Shown: one piece after another, positions 9,139-17,876 of the stretch | Position numbering within the stretch: position 1 is the first letter of the stretch | Layout of the letters: every line of letters begins with the position of its first letter | Assembly: GCA_959018045.1 (NCBI GenBank) | Contig: CAUEJN010000007.1 | Location: 1 to 32,999 of the forward strand | Direction: 5' to 3' | Source of the DNA: an uncultured Butyricicoccus sp. | GTDB lineage: Bacteria; Bacillota; Clostridia; Oscillospirales; Butyricicoccaceae | Length of the DNA stretch: 32,999 nucleotides | The notes under the pieces: model-generated | Database searches by the model: none | Told to the model about the DNA's origin: nothing | What the model saw: only the letters and a program-made list of their open reading frames with translations | Position numbers and translations under genes: made by a program

Positions 9139-10407
9139 GTGCCGGAGAAGAAAAACCTCGTACCGTTCCCCCGTTCGGCTAAGAAACGCAAACAGCTCCT
9201 GCGTCAGGCAGAGAGCCTCAAATTACGCCGCCTGACCCGTCTGCGCTCTTTTGTGGGCTGGCTGCTCGTCGCGAGCATCATTCTGTTCGGCGCGGTCAAC
9301 TTTACCATATTCTCCCCGTCGTCCCTGCGTCAGACCTTCCACATCCTGGTGAGCGCCCTCGGCCCGAACAGCGGCCGCGACGGCGTCATCGAGTACCCGT
9401 CCGGCTCGGCCAGTACGGTCAAACCGGTCGGCTCGGCGCTCGCAGTACAGGGTGACGAAGCCCTGCACATTTTGCAGCTCGGTGACATCACCCAGCAGGA
9501 AATCTCGCTCAGTTATGCGTCCCCCGTGCTCGAAACCAACGATAATTATATCCTGACCTACGACCGCGGCGCGTATGACCTGGCATTCCACTCCACCCTC
9601 GCAGAACTGTTCACCCTTAAACTGAGTACGCCCATCCGCAACGCCTCTATTGGTTCGGGTGACAGCTTCGTGGTCATCACCGACGAAACCGGCTACAAGA
9701 GTACGGTCACGGTTTACGGTGCGTCCTCCCGTGAGGACGACCATCACCTGTGGCGCTGGCGTACCCCGGACTACTATGTTCAGGAAGCCGTGCTCTCGCC
9801 GTCCGGCACCCATCTGTGCGCAATGACCTATCAGCAAAACGGCGCACAGCTGGAAACCATCTTGCAGTTCTTCGATCTGGACGCCGATCAGGTGCGCGCA
9901 AGCGTCAACCTCGGCTCGGTCGTCGGCTACGCCGTGCACTGGCTGGACGACAGCAATGTCGCTGTTGTGACCGACCAGTCGGCCCTTACGGTCAGCCGCC
10001 GCGGCCAGACCACGTCCCAGACCGATTACACCGCCACCGACCTGCTCGGGTTTGCGTTTGATGACGACAATTTCGTCCTCGCGCAGCGCTCGTGGTCGGG
10101 CGATGCCCGCGCGTCTATTACCCGATATGATAAATCGGGCGCGTCGCGCGCCACGCTCAACCTGCCCAGCGCACCCGAAAGTATCTCTTATGCGGGCGGT
10201 CAGCTCGGTGTGCTGACCAGCTCGGGTCTGTACGTCTATAACAACGCGCTCGAACCCGACTGGAAGTGCACGAGCGGCGGCGCAGCCCAGCGTGTTATGC
10301 TGACCGATGACGGCGGCGCGTGGCTGCTCTATTCCAAATACGCGCAGCGTGTGACCAAATCGTCCACGCTCTCGGAGGATTTTACCGATGATACAGTCCC
10401 TGTCTGA
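9139..10407 (+). CDS. DUF5711-type membrane-anchored protein
   Basis: A 422-residue protein of unknown function. A basic cytoplasmic N-terminus (Lys/Arg-rich, residues 1-37) leads into one transmembrane segment at about 37-58, then a large extracellular domain rich in short beta-strand blades with Trp/Tyr/Asp repeats (for example LWRWRTPDYY and AVHWLDDSNVAVV), suggesting a beta-propeller. This resembles DUF5711 proteins of Clostridia, which commonly sit beside cvpA. I chose GTG 9139 over ATG 9118 because GGAGG (9126-9130) is 8 nt upstream and the ATG lies within the -10 box. The end overlaps the cvpA-like gene by 20 bp. Confidence 0.75.
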   Translation: MPEKKNLVPFPRSAKKRKQLLRQAESLKLRRLTRLRSFVGWLLVASIILFGAVNFTIFSPSSLRQTFHILVSALGPNSGRDGVIEYPSGSASTVKPVGSALAVQGDEALHILQLGDITQQEISLSYASPVLETNDNYILTYDRGAYDLAFHSTLAELFTLKLSTPIRNASIGSGDSFVVITDETGYKSTVTVYGASSREDDHHLWRWRTPDYYVQEAVLSPSGTHLCAMTYQQNGAQLETILQFFDLDADQVRASVNLGSVVGYAVHWLDDSNVAVVTDQSALTVSRRGQTTSQTDYTATDLLGFAFDDDNFVLAQRSWSGDARASITRYDKSGASRATLNLPSAPESISYAGGQLGVLTSSGLYVYNNALEPDWKCTSGGAAQRVMLTDDGGAWLLYSKYAQRVTKSSTLSEDFTDDTVPV

Positions 10408-10996
10408 TCGGGCAGGCATGTTGAACCTGCCCGATCTTATCCTGCTCCTCTTTCTTATTTGGAGCGTCATAAACGGCGCACGGCGCGGCTTTATCATGTC
10501 GGTCATCAGCCTTGTTGGCCGGATCGCAGTCGTGCTGGGTGCGTGCTGGCTGGCCAAGACCTGCGCACCGACGCTGGCAAGCGCGGTCGTCACCCCTTTT
10601 GTGGGCAAAGCTTTTGCCAACCAAGCCGCACAAAGCCCCGAGCTTTCCGGTGTTTTGGACGGCTTGCAGATGACGGTCACTGAGGGCGCACGGAGCGTTG
10701 CCGAGGGCATCGCCTTCGTCATCCTCTCTGCCGTCTTTCTCATCCTGTTATCGCTCGCTTTGTCGTTTATCCTGCACAGCCTGAGCCTGCTCACCCGCTT
10801 CCCGCCTCTCGGCTGGCTCAACCGTCTGGCCGGTGCGGCCTTCGGTCTGGTGAGCGGTCTGGCCGTCGCCCTGCTGCTCGTCTGGTGTGCCCATCTGGTG
10901 CGCCCCGACCTGTTCTCGGCACTGGGCTGGCTCAGTCCCGAACGCATCCAAAGCACCGTGCTTGTGCGCGAATTGCTCGCTTATTTCCCATTCTAA
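10388..10996 (+). CDS. CvpA family membrane protein
   Basis: A 202-residue CvpA-family integral membrane protein with about four hydrophobic segments (roughly 13-33, 38-57, 105-130 and 145-170). The start shows the family's N-terminal pattern: a hydrophobic helix followed by NGARRGFI. E. coli CvpA is linked to colicin V export and envelope stress tolerance; the role in Gram-positives is not settled. The ATG is preceded by GGAGG with 9 nt spacing, inside the end of the DUF5711 gene, so translation is coupled. A 14-bp perfect palindrome (11002-11015, gccccat/atggggc) separates it from the clpE-like gene; it lacks a T-run, so it is not a clear terminator. Confidence 0.82.
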   Translation: MIQSLSDRAGMLNLPDLILLLFLIWSVINGARRGFIMSVISLVGRIAVVLGACWLAKTCAPTLASAVVTPFVGKAFANQAAQSPELSGVLDGLQMTVTEGARSVAEGIAFVILSAVFLILLSLALSFILHSLSLLTRFPPLGWLNRLAGAAFGLVSGLAVALLLVWCAHLVRPDLFSALGWLSPERIQSTVLVRELLAYFPF

Positions 10997-11044
10997 ACAC
11001 TGCCCCATATGGGGCTGTGGTTTTATCGTAAGGAGAGTTTCACC

Positions 11045-13366
<2,322 letters not shown>

Positions 13367-13379
13367 AGCAAATTTAACC

Positions 13380-13406
13380 AAAAGACCCTTTCTCAAGGGT
13401 CTTTTA
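13380..13406 (+). terminator. Rho-independent terminator of the clpE-like operon
   Basis: An 11-bp perfect stem (aaaagaccctt / aagggtctttt) with a TCTC loop and T-run, 14 bases after the clpE-like stop. Confidence 0.9.
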
Positions 13407-13455
13407 TTGTTGAAATACACCGAAAAATACTGCGTTTTTTTCATCGTTTTCCCCC

Positions 13456-13515
13456 TTGATCCCAATATTGCCTTGTGTTATATTATTGTCATAAAATAAG
13501 TTTCAAAAACTTATT
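13456..13515 (+). promoter_or_regulatory. Promoter and adjacent palindrome of the AT-rich gene pair
   Basis: TTGATC (13456-13461), 17 bp spacing, then TATATT (13479-13484). A second option is TTGCCT (13468-13473) with TAAAAT (13492-13497). A 9-bp perfect inverted repeat with a 3-nt centre (aataagttt-caa-aaacttatt, 13495-13515) lies at or just after the predicted transcription start. It could be an operator or a 5' mRNA stem. Confidence 0.6.
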
Positions 13516-13551
13516 GAATTTCTATTTATCTACAGAAAGGGGATGTTAAGA

Positions 13552-14400
13552 ATGAAAAACAAGAAATGTCTCTCTCGTTTCACCGCATTTGTTCTGAGCA
13601 TGATTCTCGCATGCTCCGCAACCCTTTCCAGTGCAGGAGCAGTCAACAATCCAGCTCCAATCTATCAGGATAACTTAACTTTCCGGCAATATGTTCGTGT
13701 ACACCCAGAAAAGACCATCCCTGAGGAGGAATTTGAGGCGGCTCGAAGCTCTGCGGAGGAATATTTCCAATTTTTGGACGATAATGAAGATAAACGAATC
13801 CATCGTGAAATTCGCTATTTTGATGAAAACTTTAATGAGGTCAGTGTAGATGAACGAAACATCCAACGTGCACCATCTTATCGTATTATTTACGATGATT
13901 ACGCTGTCTCTAGTACAACTTTTGATGAAGTCACTGATACCAGTTTCTCTCGCAATGTTATCAATGGTACTTCCATAGCACTTTCAGTTGTTCAAAAGTT
14001 GCCTGTTGTAAGTGTAATGCTTTCACTTATCGGGTTCATTCCAGAGCCTGATGAAATTTACTATTATGACGAAGATGTAACGCGGTCTATACATGACGGC
14101 TCGGTCAAAGTGATGATTGTAGAAAAAGATCAGGGCGCTGGTTGGGAGCGCTTAATAGCGAGCGAACAGAAGCATGATTATGTGCAATCAGATTGTGTAT
14201 ATTATACGCATTATCGAGATGACTCTCGGCCTTCTGAGCGCGAAGCATATCATAAAGATTTGGGTTTATGTGCTATTTATACGGGACAATTCTTTGATGA
14301 GGATGAAATCCTTGATCGCGCCCATGGCCTTAATCCTATGGACCCTGAACTATGGAGATATGATAGTGGAACAGAAGAGCATTTTGAAGTAGATGTATAA
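13552..14400 (+). CDS. Secreted protein of unknown function
   Basis: I do not recognise this 282-residue protein. It begins MKNKKCLSRF, followed by a hydrophobic signal segment and an Ala-rich cleavage region (TLSSAGA). The C in SMILAC sits where a lipobox cysteine would be but the motif is not canonical, so a lipoprotein is possible, not certain. The mature part is acidic, rich in Asp, Glu and Tyr, with one hydrophobic stretch at about residues 145-170. The ATG at 13552 is preferred over 13543 because AAAGGGG lies 9 nt before it, while it abuts 13543. Base composition is clearly lower in GC and codon use differs from neighbours on both sides, suggesting horizontal acquisition. It overlaps the next gene by 8 bp. 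Confidence 0.75.
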   Translation: MKNKKCLSRFTAFVLSMILACSATLSSAGAVNNPAPIYQDNLTFRQYVRVHPEKTIPEEEFEAARSSAEEYFQFLDDNEDKRIHREIRYFDENFNEVSVDERNIQRAPSYRIIYDDYAVSSTTFDEVTDTSFSRNVINGTSIALSVVQKLPVVSVMLSLIGFIPEPDEIYYYDEDVTRSIHDGSVKVMIVEKDQGAGWERLIASEQKHDYVQSDCVYYTHYRDDSRPSEREAYHKDLGLCAIYTGQFFDEDEILDRAHGLNPMDPELWRYDSGTEEHFEVDV

Positions 14401-14785
14401 TGTTTTTTCTTCATCCAGTTTTATTCAAAATAAAATCGTTTTGCTTCGCATACAAGCTGATCAATGGCCTCCACCTCAAGAGGTTGTTGATCAGGATATG
14501 CAAGAGGCCACTCAACGCGCGCTAGAACAGGCACGTCTTGCTTCTGCACGCGAAGAAGCAAGCATACTCAGCATTCTGCTTATGTTGATCTGTACCTATC
14601 TGGTCTATCTGCTGTATCGTTATCTTGTGATGCGCTTTCTGGACTGGGAGGTGCCGATTTGGCCGCGATTTCCGAGTTTTGATCCGAGCGCGGACGGAAG
14701 AGAGCATGATATTCCGGGATTCTTTCTCTGGGCTGCGTGTGCGGTCGGATTTTCGTTCCTGTTTTCCTACCTCCTGATCCCTTGA
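14393..14785 (+). CDS. Small two-helix membrane protein of unknown function
   Basis: A 130-residue protein I cannot assign. A charged, Glu/Gln/Ala-rich amphipathic stretch (about 28-57, probable coiled coil) precedes a transmembrane helix (about 59-80); a short Trp/Pro-rich loop follows, and then a second helix near the C-terminus (about 108-128). The ATG overlaps the end of the upstream secreted-protein gene by 8 bp with no strong ribosome site, so translation is probably coupled to it. A membrane partner for the secreted protein is a reasonable inference. The first half is AT-rich like the upstream gene; the last ~140 bases are more GC-rich. Confidence 0.65.
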   Translation: MYNVFSSSSFIQNKIVLLRIQADQWPPPQEVVDQDMQEATQRALEQARLASAREEASILSILLMLICTYLVYLLYRYLVMRFLDWEVPIWPRFPSFDPSADGREHDIPGFFLWAACAVGFSFLFSYLLIP

Positions 14786-14804
14786 AAGGCAGTTATCTCA
14801 CACC

Positions 14805-14832
14805 AAAGCGCCATCGACAGATGGCGCTTTTT
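14805..14832 (+). terminator. Rho-independent terminator of the AT-rich gene pair
   Basis: An 11-bp perfect stem (aaagcgccatc / gatggcgcttt) with a 4-nt loop, followed by a T-run, 20 bp after the membrane-protein stop. Confidence 0.88.
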
Positions 14833-14883
14833 CCGGTCTGTTGCCGCGCACAAAAGATTTTTATAAAATGATAAAAATAGTGC

Positions 14884-14912
14884 TTGACTTTTTGGCGCAG
14901 AGTCGATATAAT
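14884..14912 (+). promoter_or_regulatory. Strong promoter of the tRNA operon
   Basis: TTGACT (14884-14889), 17 bp, TATAAT (14907-14912): near-consensus boxes 20 bp before the first mature tRNA base. It is the only strong promoter visible before the five tRNAs. Confidence 0.85.
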
Positions 14913-14932
14913 GTAATAGTCTCAGGTGACCC

Positions 14933-15006
14933 GCGGGTGTAGTTCAATGGTAGAATGTCAGCCTTCCAAGCTGAACACGTGGGTTCGATTCCCATCACCC
15001 GCTCCA
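14933..15006 (+). tRNA. tRNA-Gly (TCC)
   Basis: A 74-nt cloverleaf: acceptor GCGGGTG pairs with CACCCGC, and the anticodon loop is CTTCCAA. The T-loop is TTCGATT and CCA is encoded. No 3'-end duplication follows; the 58 bases to the next tRNA show nothing notable. Confidence 0.97.
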
Positions 15007-15064
15007 TTGATTTTATCTTGGGCTATGGAAATTTGAGACAGTCCCCAGAGAAGGGATCACCTAT

Positions 15065-15141
<77 letters not shown>

Positions 15142-15258
15142 CTCTTTTTCTCGGCAGTAAGCCGGGATTCGAAAGGCGGCACTTAGGAACATGCCTGTGG
15201 CATGTTGCAACCGCCGTGGCTTTTCCCGCAGGAAAAGCGAATCCCTCCTGGCGTGCCA
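15142..15258 (+). repeat. tRNA-3'-end-duplicating structured element, copy 1 (after tRNA-Arg)
   Basis: A 117-bp element directly after the tRNA CCA. Parts in order: left arm gggattcg (15164-15171); ggcgg (15175-15179); inner hairpin aacatgcc-tgt-ggcatgtt (15188-15206); ccgcc (15211-15215); invariant hairpin cttttcc-cgca-ggaaaag (15220-15237); and an exact 21-nt copy of the tRNA-Arg 3' end (15238-15258). The left arm is complementary to the first 8 nt of the distal copy, so the whole can close as a three-way junction. 15151-15173 also resembles a degenerate copy of the anticodon-to-T-loop part of the same tRNA. tRNA-His begins 10 nt after the element. Confidence 0.85.
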
Positions 15259-15268
15259 TTTTTAATAT

Positions 15269-15346
15269 GGTGGGTGTAGCTCAGTTGGTTAGAGCGTCAG
15301 ATTGTGGCTCTGAAGGCCGTGGGTTCGACTCCCATCACTCACCCCA
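15269..15346 (+). tRNA. tRNA-His (GTG)
   Basis: Cloverleaf with anticodon GTG. It has the extra 5' G (G-1 at 15269) opposite C73, as expected for tRNA-His, acceptor GTGGGTG pairing with CACTCAC, and encoded CCA. No 3'-end duplication follows. Confidence 0.96.
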
Positions 15347-15355
15347 TATTGAAAA

Positions 15356-15410
15356 CCCTTGACAATGCGCTGCAAACGCAGCGCATTGTCCATATAAGGG
15401 CAAAACGCCC
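15356..15410 (+). other. Long hairpin between tRNA-His and tRNA-Gln
   Basis: A 13-bp perfect stem (15361-15373 with 15378-15390, loop aaac), extended by ccctt/aaggg (15356-15360 with 15396-15400), followed by a second small hairpin gggc-aaaac-gccc around 15398-15410. No T-run follows, so it is more likely a processing or spacer structure than a terminator. It shares no sequence with the three tRNA-end elements. Confidence 0.6.
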
Positions 15411-15421
15411 GATTTTGACAT

Positions 15422-15496
15422 TGGGGCGTAGCCAAGCGGTAAGGCAGAGGACTTTGACTCCTCCATTCGCTGGTTCGAGTCCAGCCGTCCCAGCCA
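15422..15496 (+). tRNA. tRNA-Gln (TTG)
   Basis: A 75-nt cloverleaf with anticodon loop CTTTGAC. Acceptor TGGGGCG pairs with CGTCCCA, the T-loop is TTCGAGT, and CCA is encoded. Its last 21 nt (15476-15496) are repeated exactly at 15634-15654. Confidence 0.96.
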
Positions 15497-15654
15497 TTTT
15501 TTTATTGCACTTTCGTGACTCGAATGGCCCAGGCCACCTTCTCTTGCGCTTGCAGCGCAATTCACCTTGAGGCGGCTCTTGAAAATTGTCCTGTGGACAA
15601 TTTTAACCGCCGTGGCTTTTCCCGCAGGAAAAGCGAGTCCAGCCGTCCCAGCCA
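15497..15654 (+). repeat. tRNA-3'-end-duplicating structured element, copy 2 (after tRNA-Gln)
   Basis: A 158-bp element with the same plan as copy 1. Left arm gactcg is at 15517-15522. An extra region carries a hairpin ttgcgc/gcgcaa (15544-15560). Then ggcgg (15571-15575), inner hairpin aaaattgtcc-tgt-ggacaatttt (15582-15604), ccgcc (15607-15611) and invariant hairpin cttttcc-cgca-ggaaaag (15616-15633). It ends in an exact 21-nt copy of the tRNA-Gln 3' end (15634-15654). The left arm has changed with the tRNA: it is gactcg here, matching cgagtc of tRNA-Gln, versus gattcg in the others. tRNA-Lys begins 5 nt after the element. Confidence 0.85.
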
Positions 15655-15659
15655 GATTT

Positions 15660-15735
15660 GGTTCATTAGCTCAGTTGGCAGAGCACCTGCCTTTTAAGCA
15701 GGGTGTCCGGGGTTCGAATCCCCGATGAGCCACCA
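15660..15735 (+). tRNA. tRNA-Lys (TTT)
   Basis: A 76-nt cloverleaf with anticodon loop CTTTTAA. Acceptor GGTTCAT pairs with ATGAGCC, and CCA is encoded. Its last 21 nt (15715-15735) are repeated exactly at 15875-15895. Confidence 0.97.
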
Positions 15736-15771
15736 TACCGGAACAAACTTTGTTTGTTCCGGTATTTTTTA
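15736..15771 (+). terminator. Terminator directly after tRNA-Lys
   Basis: A 13-bp perfect stem (taccggaacaaac / gtttgttccggta, loop ttt) and a run of T, starting at the first base after the CCA. It lies inside the copy-3 element, upstream of the duplicated tRNA end, so the distal copy would be transcribed only by readthrough. Confidence 0.88.
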
Positions 15772-15895
15772 TGCACTTAGGAAACGATGATTTTCGCACC
15801 GGGATTCGAAAAGCGGCTCTTAAGAACATGCCGGTGGCATGTTCTAACCGCTGTGGCTTTTCCCGCAGGAAAAGCGAATCCCCGATGAGCCACCA
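15736..15895 (+). repeat. tRNA-3'-end-duplicating structured element, copy 3 (after tRNA-Lys)
   Basis: A 160-bp element with the same plan. Left arm gggattcg (15801-15808); agcgg (15812-15816); inner hairpin agaacatgcc-ggt-ggcatgttct (15823-15845); ccgct (15848-15852); invariant hairpin cttttcc-cgca-ggaaaag (15857-15874); exact 21-nt copy of the tRNA-Lys 3' end (15875-15895). The outer stem is agcgg/ccgct here against ggcgg/ccgcc in copies 1 and 2, a compensatory change. The distal copy is followed at once by a second terminator. Confidence 0.85.
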
Positions 15896-15928
15896 AAAAT
15901 CCCGGATGCAAATGCGTTCGGGATTTTT
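15896..15928 (+). terminator. Terminator of the tRNA operon (probably the original one)
   Basis: Stem aaaatcccg / cgggatttt with T-rich tail, beginning at the base after the distal copy of the tRNA-Lys 3' end. If the copy-3 element is an insertion, this was the native terminator. The following ~240 bases, to 16171, show no gene. Confidence 0.85.
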
Positions 15929-16171
15929 ATTTTTTCCCTGTTCACTATTCACTTTTCTCTAATTCTTTTCCGCTCTTGCCGGGATTTTTGGAAGTGAATA
16001 AGTAATAGACCTGCTAACAAAAGTCAAGAGTAATATTCAAAAAAAATAAGCATCTGAAAACAGGTATACCAATCTAAGCCGCTAAGCATTTCAAAAAATG
16101 AGATGGCGACCGGTCAATGATATGCAAGTATCAAGCCTGTTCTAAAGACTCTAATGCGCTTTTACTGTGGC

Positions 16172-16833
16172 TTAATAAATTCGTAGAAATTTATTTGCGG
16201 ATGCCATCATGTAGACAAGATATGGCTTGCCTTCGGCACGCTTTCTATCCATGAACTGATAGCTTGGTTGTCTCGTTTCGGGGCATAACGCTAATGCAGC
16301 TTTGCGCTTTGGAATGAATTTCAAACGCCTTCTCCTGACTGAAATAGTACCCATGTTTTCTGCACCATTTCAGGTATCTGGCAGAAAAAGATTTCAGGGA
16401 CAATGTTGAAACGCGCCGGCAATGCCAGAAGGTCGAGACGAAATCCACCCATTTCTCACTTCTGTCGGCACGGGGGAGCTATTGAACAGTCGATTGACCT
16501 CCGGGAATACGGCATCCAGCAAGGAAATCAGGTTGTTTTTCAACATGGTCTGCACCTTGGAATATTGCTGGTACTGCCGGTAGCAGTTTTTCAAAAGTAG
16601 CCGGGTATCTTCCTCTGGGACATACCTGGGCAGCGTGAGCCAGTGGTCAAGCCCGTAGTCATGTACCAGCATTGCATTGACTACGGAGACATAGAGCCCT
16701 GCATCGTGGAGCAGCCAAGTCACTGGTGTATGGTTATTGCCCGTGGATTCCATGACCACACGGGTCTCGCCGTCCAGACTTTTGAGCAGCTTTGCCAACT
16801 TGCTTAGTTCACTGGCGGTGTGCTGCCCTTCAA
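16172..16833 (-). pseudogene. Degenerate IS110-family transposase
   Basis: Fragments of an IS110-type transposase are read from right to left in more than one frame. The first (about 16833 to 16460) gives RVVMESTGNN, VSVVNAMLVHDYG and KNNLISLLDAVFPEVN, typical of the DEDD domain, but lacks the true N-terminus and a short internal stretch after VHDYG. After a frameshift near 16460, CRKHGYYFSQEKAFEIH follows. After a further shift and a large deletion that removes most of the transposase_20 domain, the conserved end MDRKRAEGKPY...ANKFLRIY appears near 16172. It cannot make a working enzyme. I could not define the element's ends. Confidence 0.85.
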
Positions 16834-16983
16834 ATTGATGCGGACGCAGAGGTGAGCGGACCGTCCGAGGGCGGCGCACAGACCTGGCACTGGAGCCGCG
16901 ATTCGGTCTACTATGATTTACAGCTGCTCGACCAGATTCTGACCCTGTCCATTCAGGCTGTGACCGGTGGAGAATTGCAATAA
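16834..16983 (+). pseudogene. C-terminal remnant of an unrecognised gene
   Basis: An open frame of about 50 codons ends at TAA 16983 (ending AVTGGELQ), with GC-rich codon use like neighbouring genes. It begins abruptly where the transposase fragment begins, has no ribosome site at that point, and is followed by a terminator, so it looks like the 3' end of a gene cut off by the IS110 insertion or a later deletion. I do not recognise the family. Confidence 0.5.
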
Positions 16984-17001
16984 ACGATACAGACGGGAAG
17001 A

Positions 17002-17030
17002 GGACGTTTCCACGCGGAAACATCCTTTTT
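17002..17030 (+). terminator. Terminator after the gene remnant
   Basis: A 10-position stem ggacgtttcc / ggaaacatcc (one mismatch) with ACGC loop and a T-run, about 20 bp after the TAA at 16983. Its presence supports the remnant having been a real gene end. Confidence 0.8.
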
Positions 17031-17189
17031 TATGGGAAATTGGAGCTGAGATAGGAAAGTGAAATTTGAAGAGGGAAACCGAAAATGGTCTCAGAATGGG
17101 ATAATATGAGACGTTTTGTAAGGCTTCTGTAACTACCATTGCGGCCTGTCCTGTGTTATGCTTAAACAAACGAACAGGAGGGACGTACA

Positions 17190-17507
17190 ATGCAGGAAAG
17201 ACAGAAATTCGTACATTGGCATGCGCGTCTGCGGCGCAATATGATCCTGTCAACTGTGGGTGTTTTGATCTGGGCAGGGCTGGCAGTTTTATCCGGCTGG
17301 CTGTATATCCGTTTTACCGGCGTGGACATTTTCCGCACACCGCTGGGCCGACCGCTGGCGCTTGTGGTGTTGGCACCGATCGTGGTGACGGTGATTATGC
17401 AGCGCAAGTGGCTGCATTGCCCGCATTGCGGGAGGGCATTGGAGCCTCAGCCGTTCCACGTGCCGGATATGTGTCCGGCGTGCGGAACACGGTTTGACGA
17501 AGAATAA
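17190..17507 (+). CDS. Small membrane protein with C-terminal zinc ribbon
   Basis: A 105-residue protein with a basic N-terminus, two transmembrane segments (about 19-42 and 54-71) and a cytoplasmic zinc-ribbon built from C77-x2-C80 (CPHCG) and C95-x2-C98 (CPACG). No function can be assigned; such small zinc-ribbon membrane proteins are common in Clostridia. AGGAGG lies about 8 nt before the ATG. It stands alone between a terminator and a hairpin-repeat block. GC content is similar to the bulk of the window, so it appears native. Confidence 0.8.
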   Translation: MQERQKFVHWHARLRRNMILSTVGVLIWAGLAVLSGWLYIRFTGVDIFRTPLGRPLALVVLAPIVVTVIMQRKWLHCPHCGRALEPQPFHVPDMCPACGTRFDEE

Positions 17508-17526
17508 GCACCGCACCCCTAAAATG

Positions 17527-17822
17527 GGTCCGGGCCTGCGGCCCGGCGCGGTCCAGCCGCGCAGGCTGGCCCGTCCAGGTGGAACCTGGTCGCTCGTCGC
17601 AGCGAGCGAAACTCTCTTTTGAAACCCGGTGTCCGACCCGGGTTTCAACTGAAACAAACAAAAAGGAAGGACCGTCCCTTCGGACGGTCTTTCCAGAGAA
17701 TTGCGCAACCTACGGGTCGCGCTTTTATTTTTTTATTTTAGTTGATTTTCCCTTGCGGGAGACGGGAAAATCAAAAAGAGATTCCGCGCTCTGCGGAGCG
17801 CGTCTCAGGGCTCTGCCCTGAG
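17527..17822. repeat. Hairpin-repeat block C between convergent genes
   Basis: The gap between the zinc-ribbon gene and rsmI (17508-17876) has no gene. From the left it holds ccgggcc-tgc-ggcccgg, ccagcc-gcgca-ggctgg, ccaggt-gga-acctgg and tcgctcg-tcgcag-cgagcga. Then come gaaacccgg/ccgggtttc (17621-17646) and a terminator-like 13-position stem at 17665-17694. The right-hand half, in opposite sense, has cctacggg (17709-17716), ttgattttccc/gggaaaatcaa (17742-17774), gcgctc-tgcg-gagcgc and ctcagggc/gccctgag (17804-17822). The order matches the block after nifJ module by module, but arms differ with compensation, for example ccgggcc here versus ccgggtc there. Confidence 0.82.
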
Positions 17823-17876
17823 AACCCGCAGCCTTTCGAGAAAGGCTGGCGAAAGCTTCAATGATTGGTGCGGTGC

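Noticed and set aside
9223..10956. 577-codon antisense frame over the DUF5711 and cvpA genes
   Set aside because: Same effect of GC-rich codon use; the plus-strand frames have promoter, ribosome sites and family features.
11002..11015. Terminator between cvpA and the clpE-like gene
   Set aside because: The 14-bp palindrome gccccat/atggggc is not followed by a T-run, and the downstream gene has no separate promoter that I can see.
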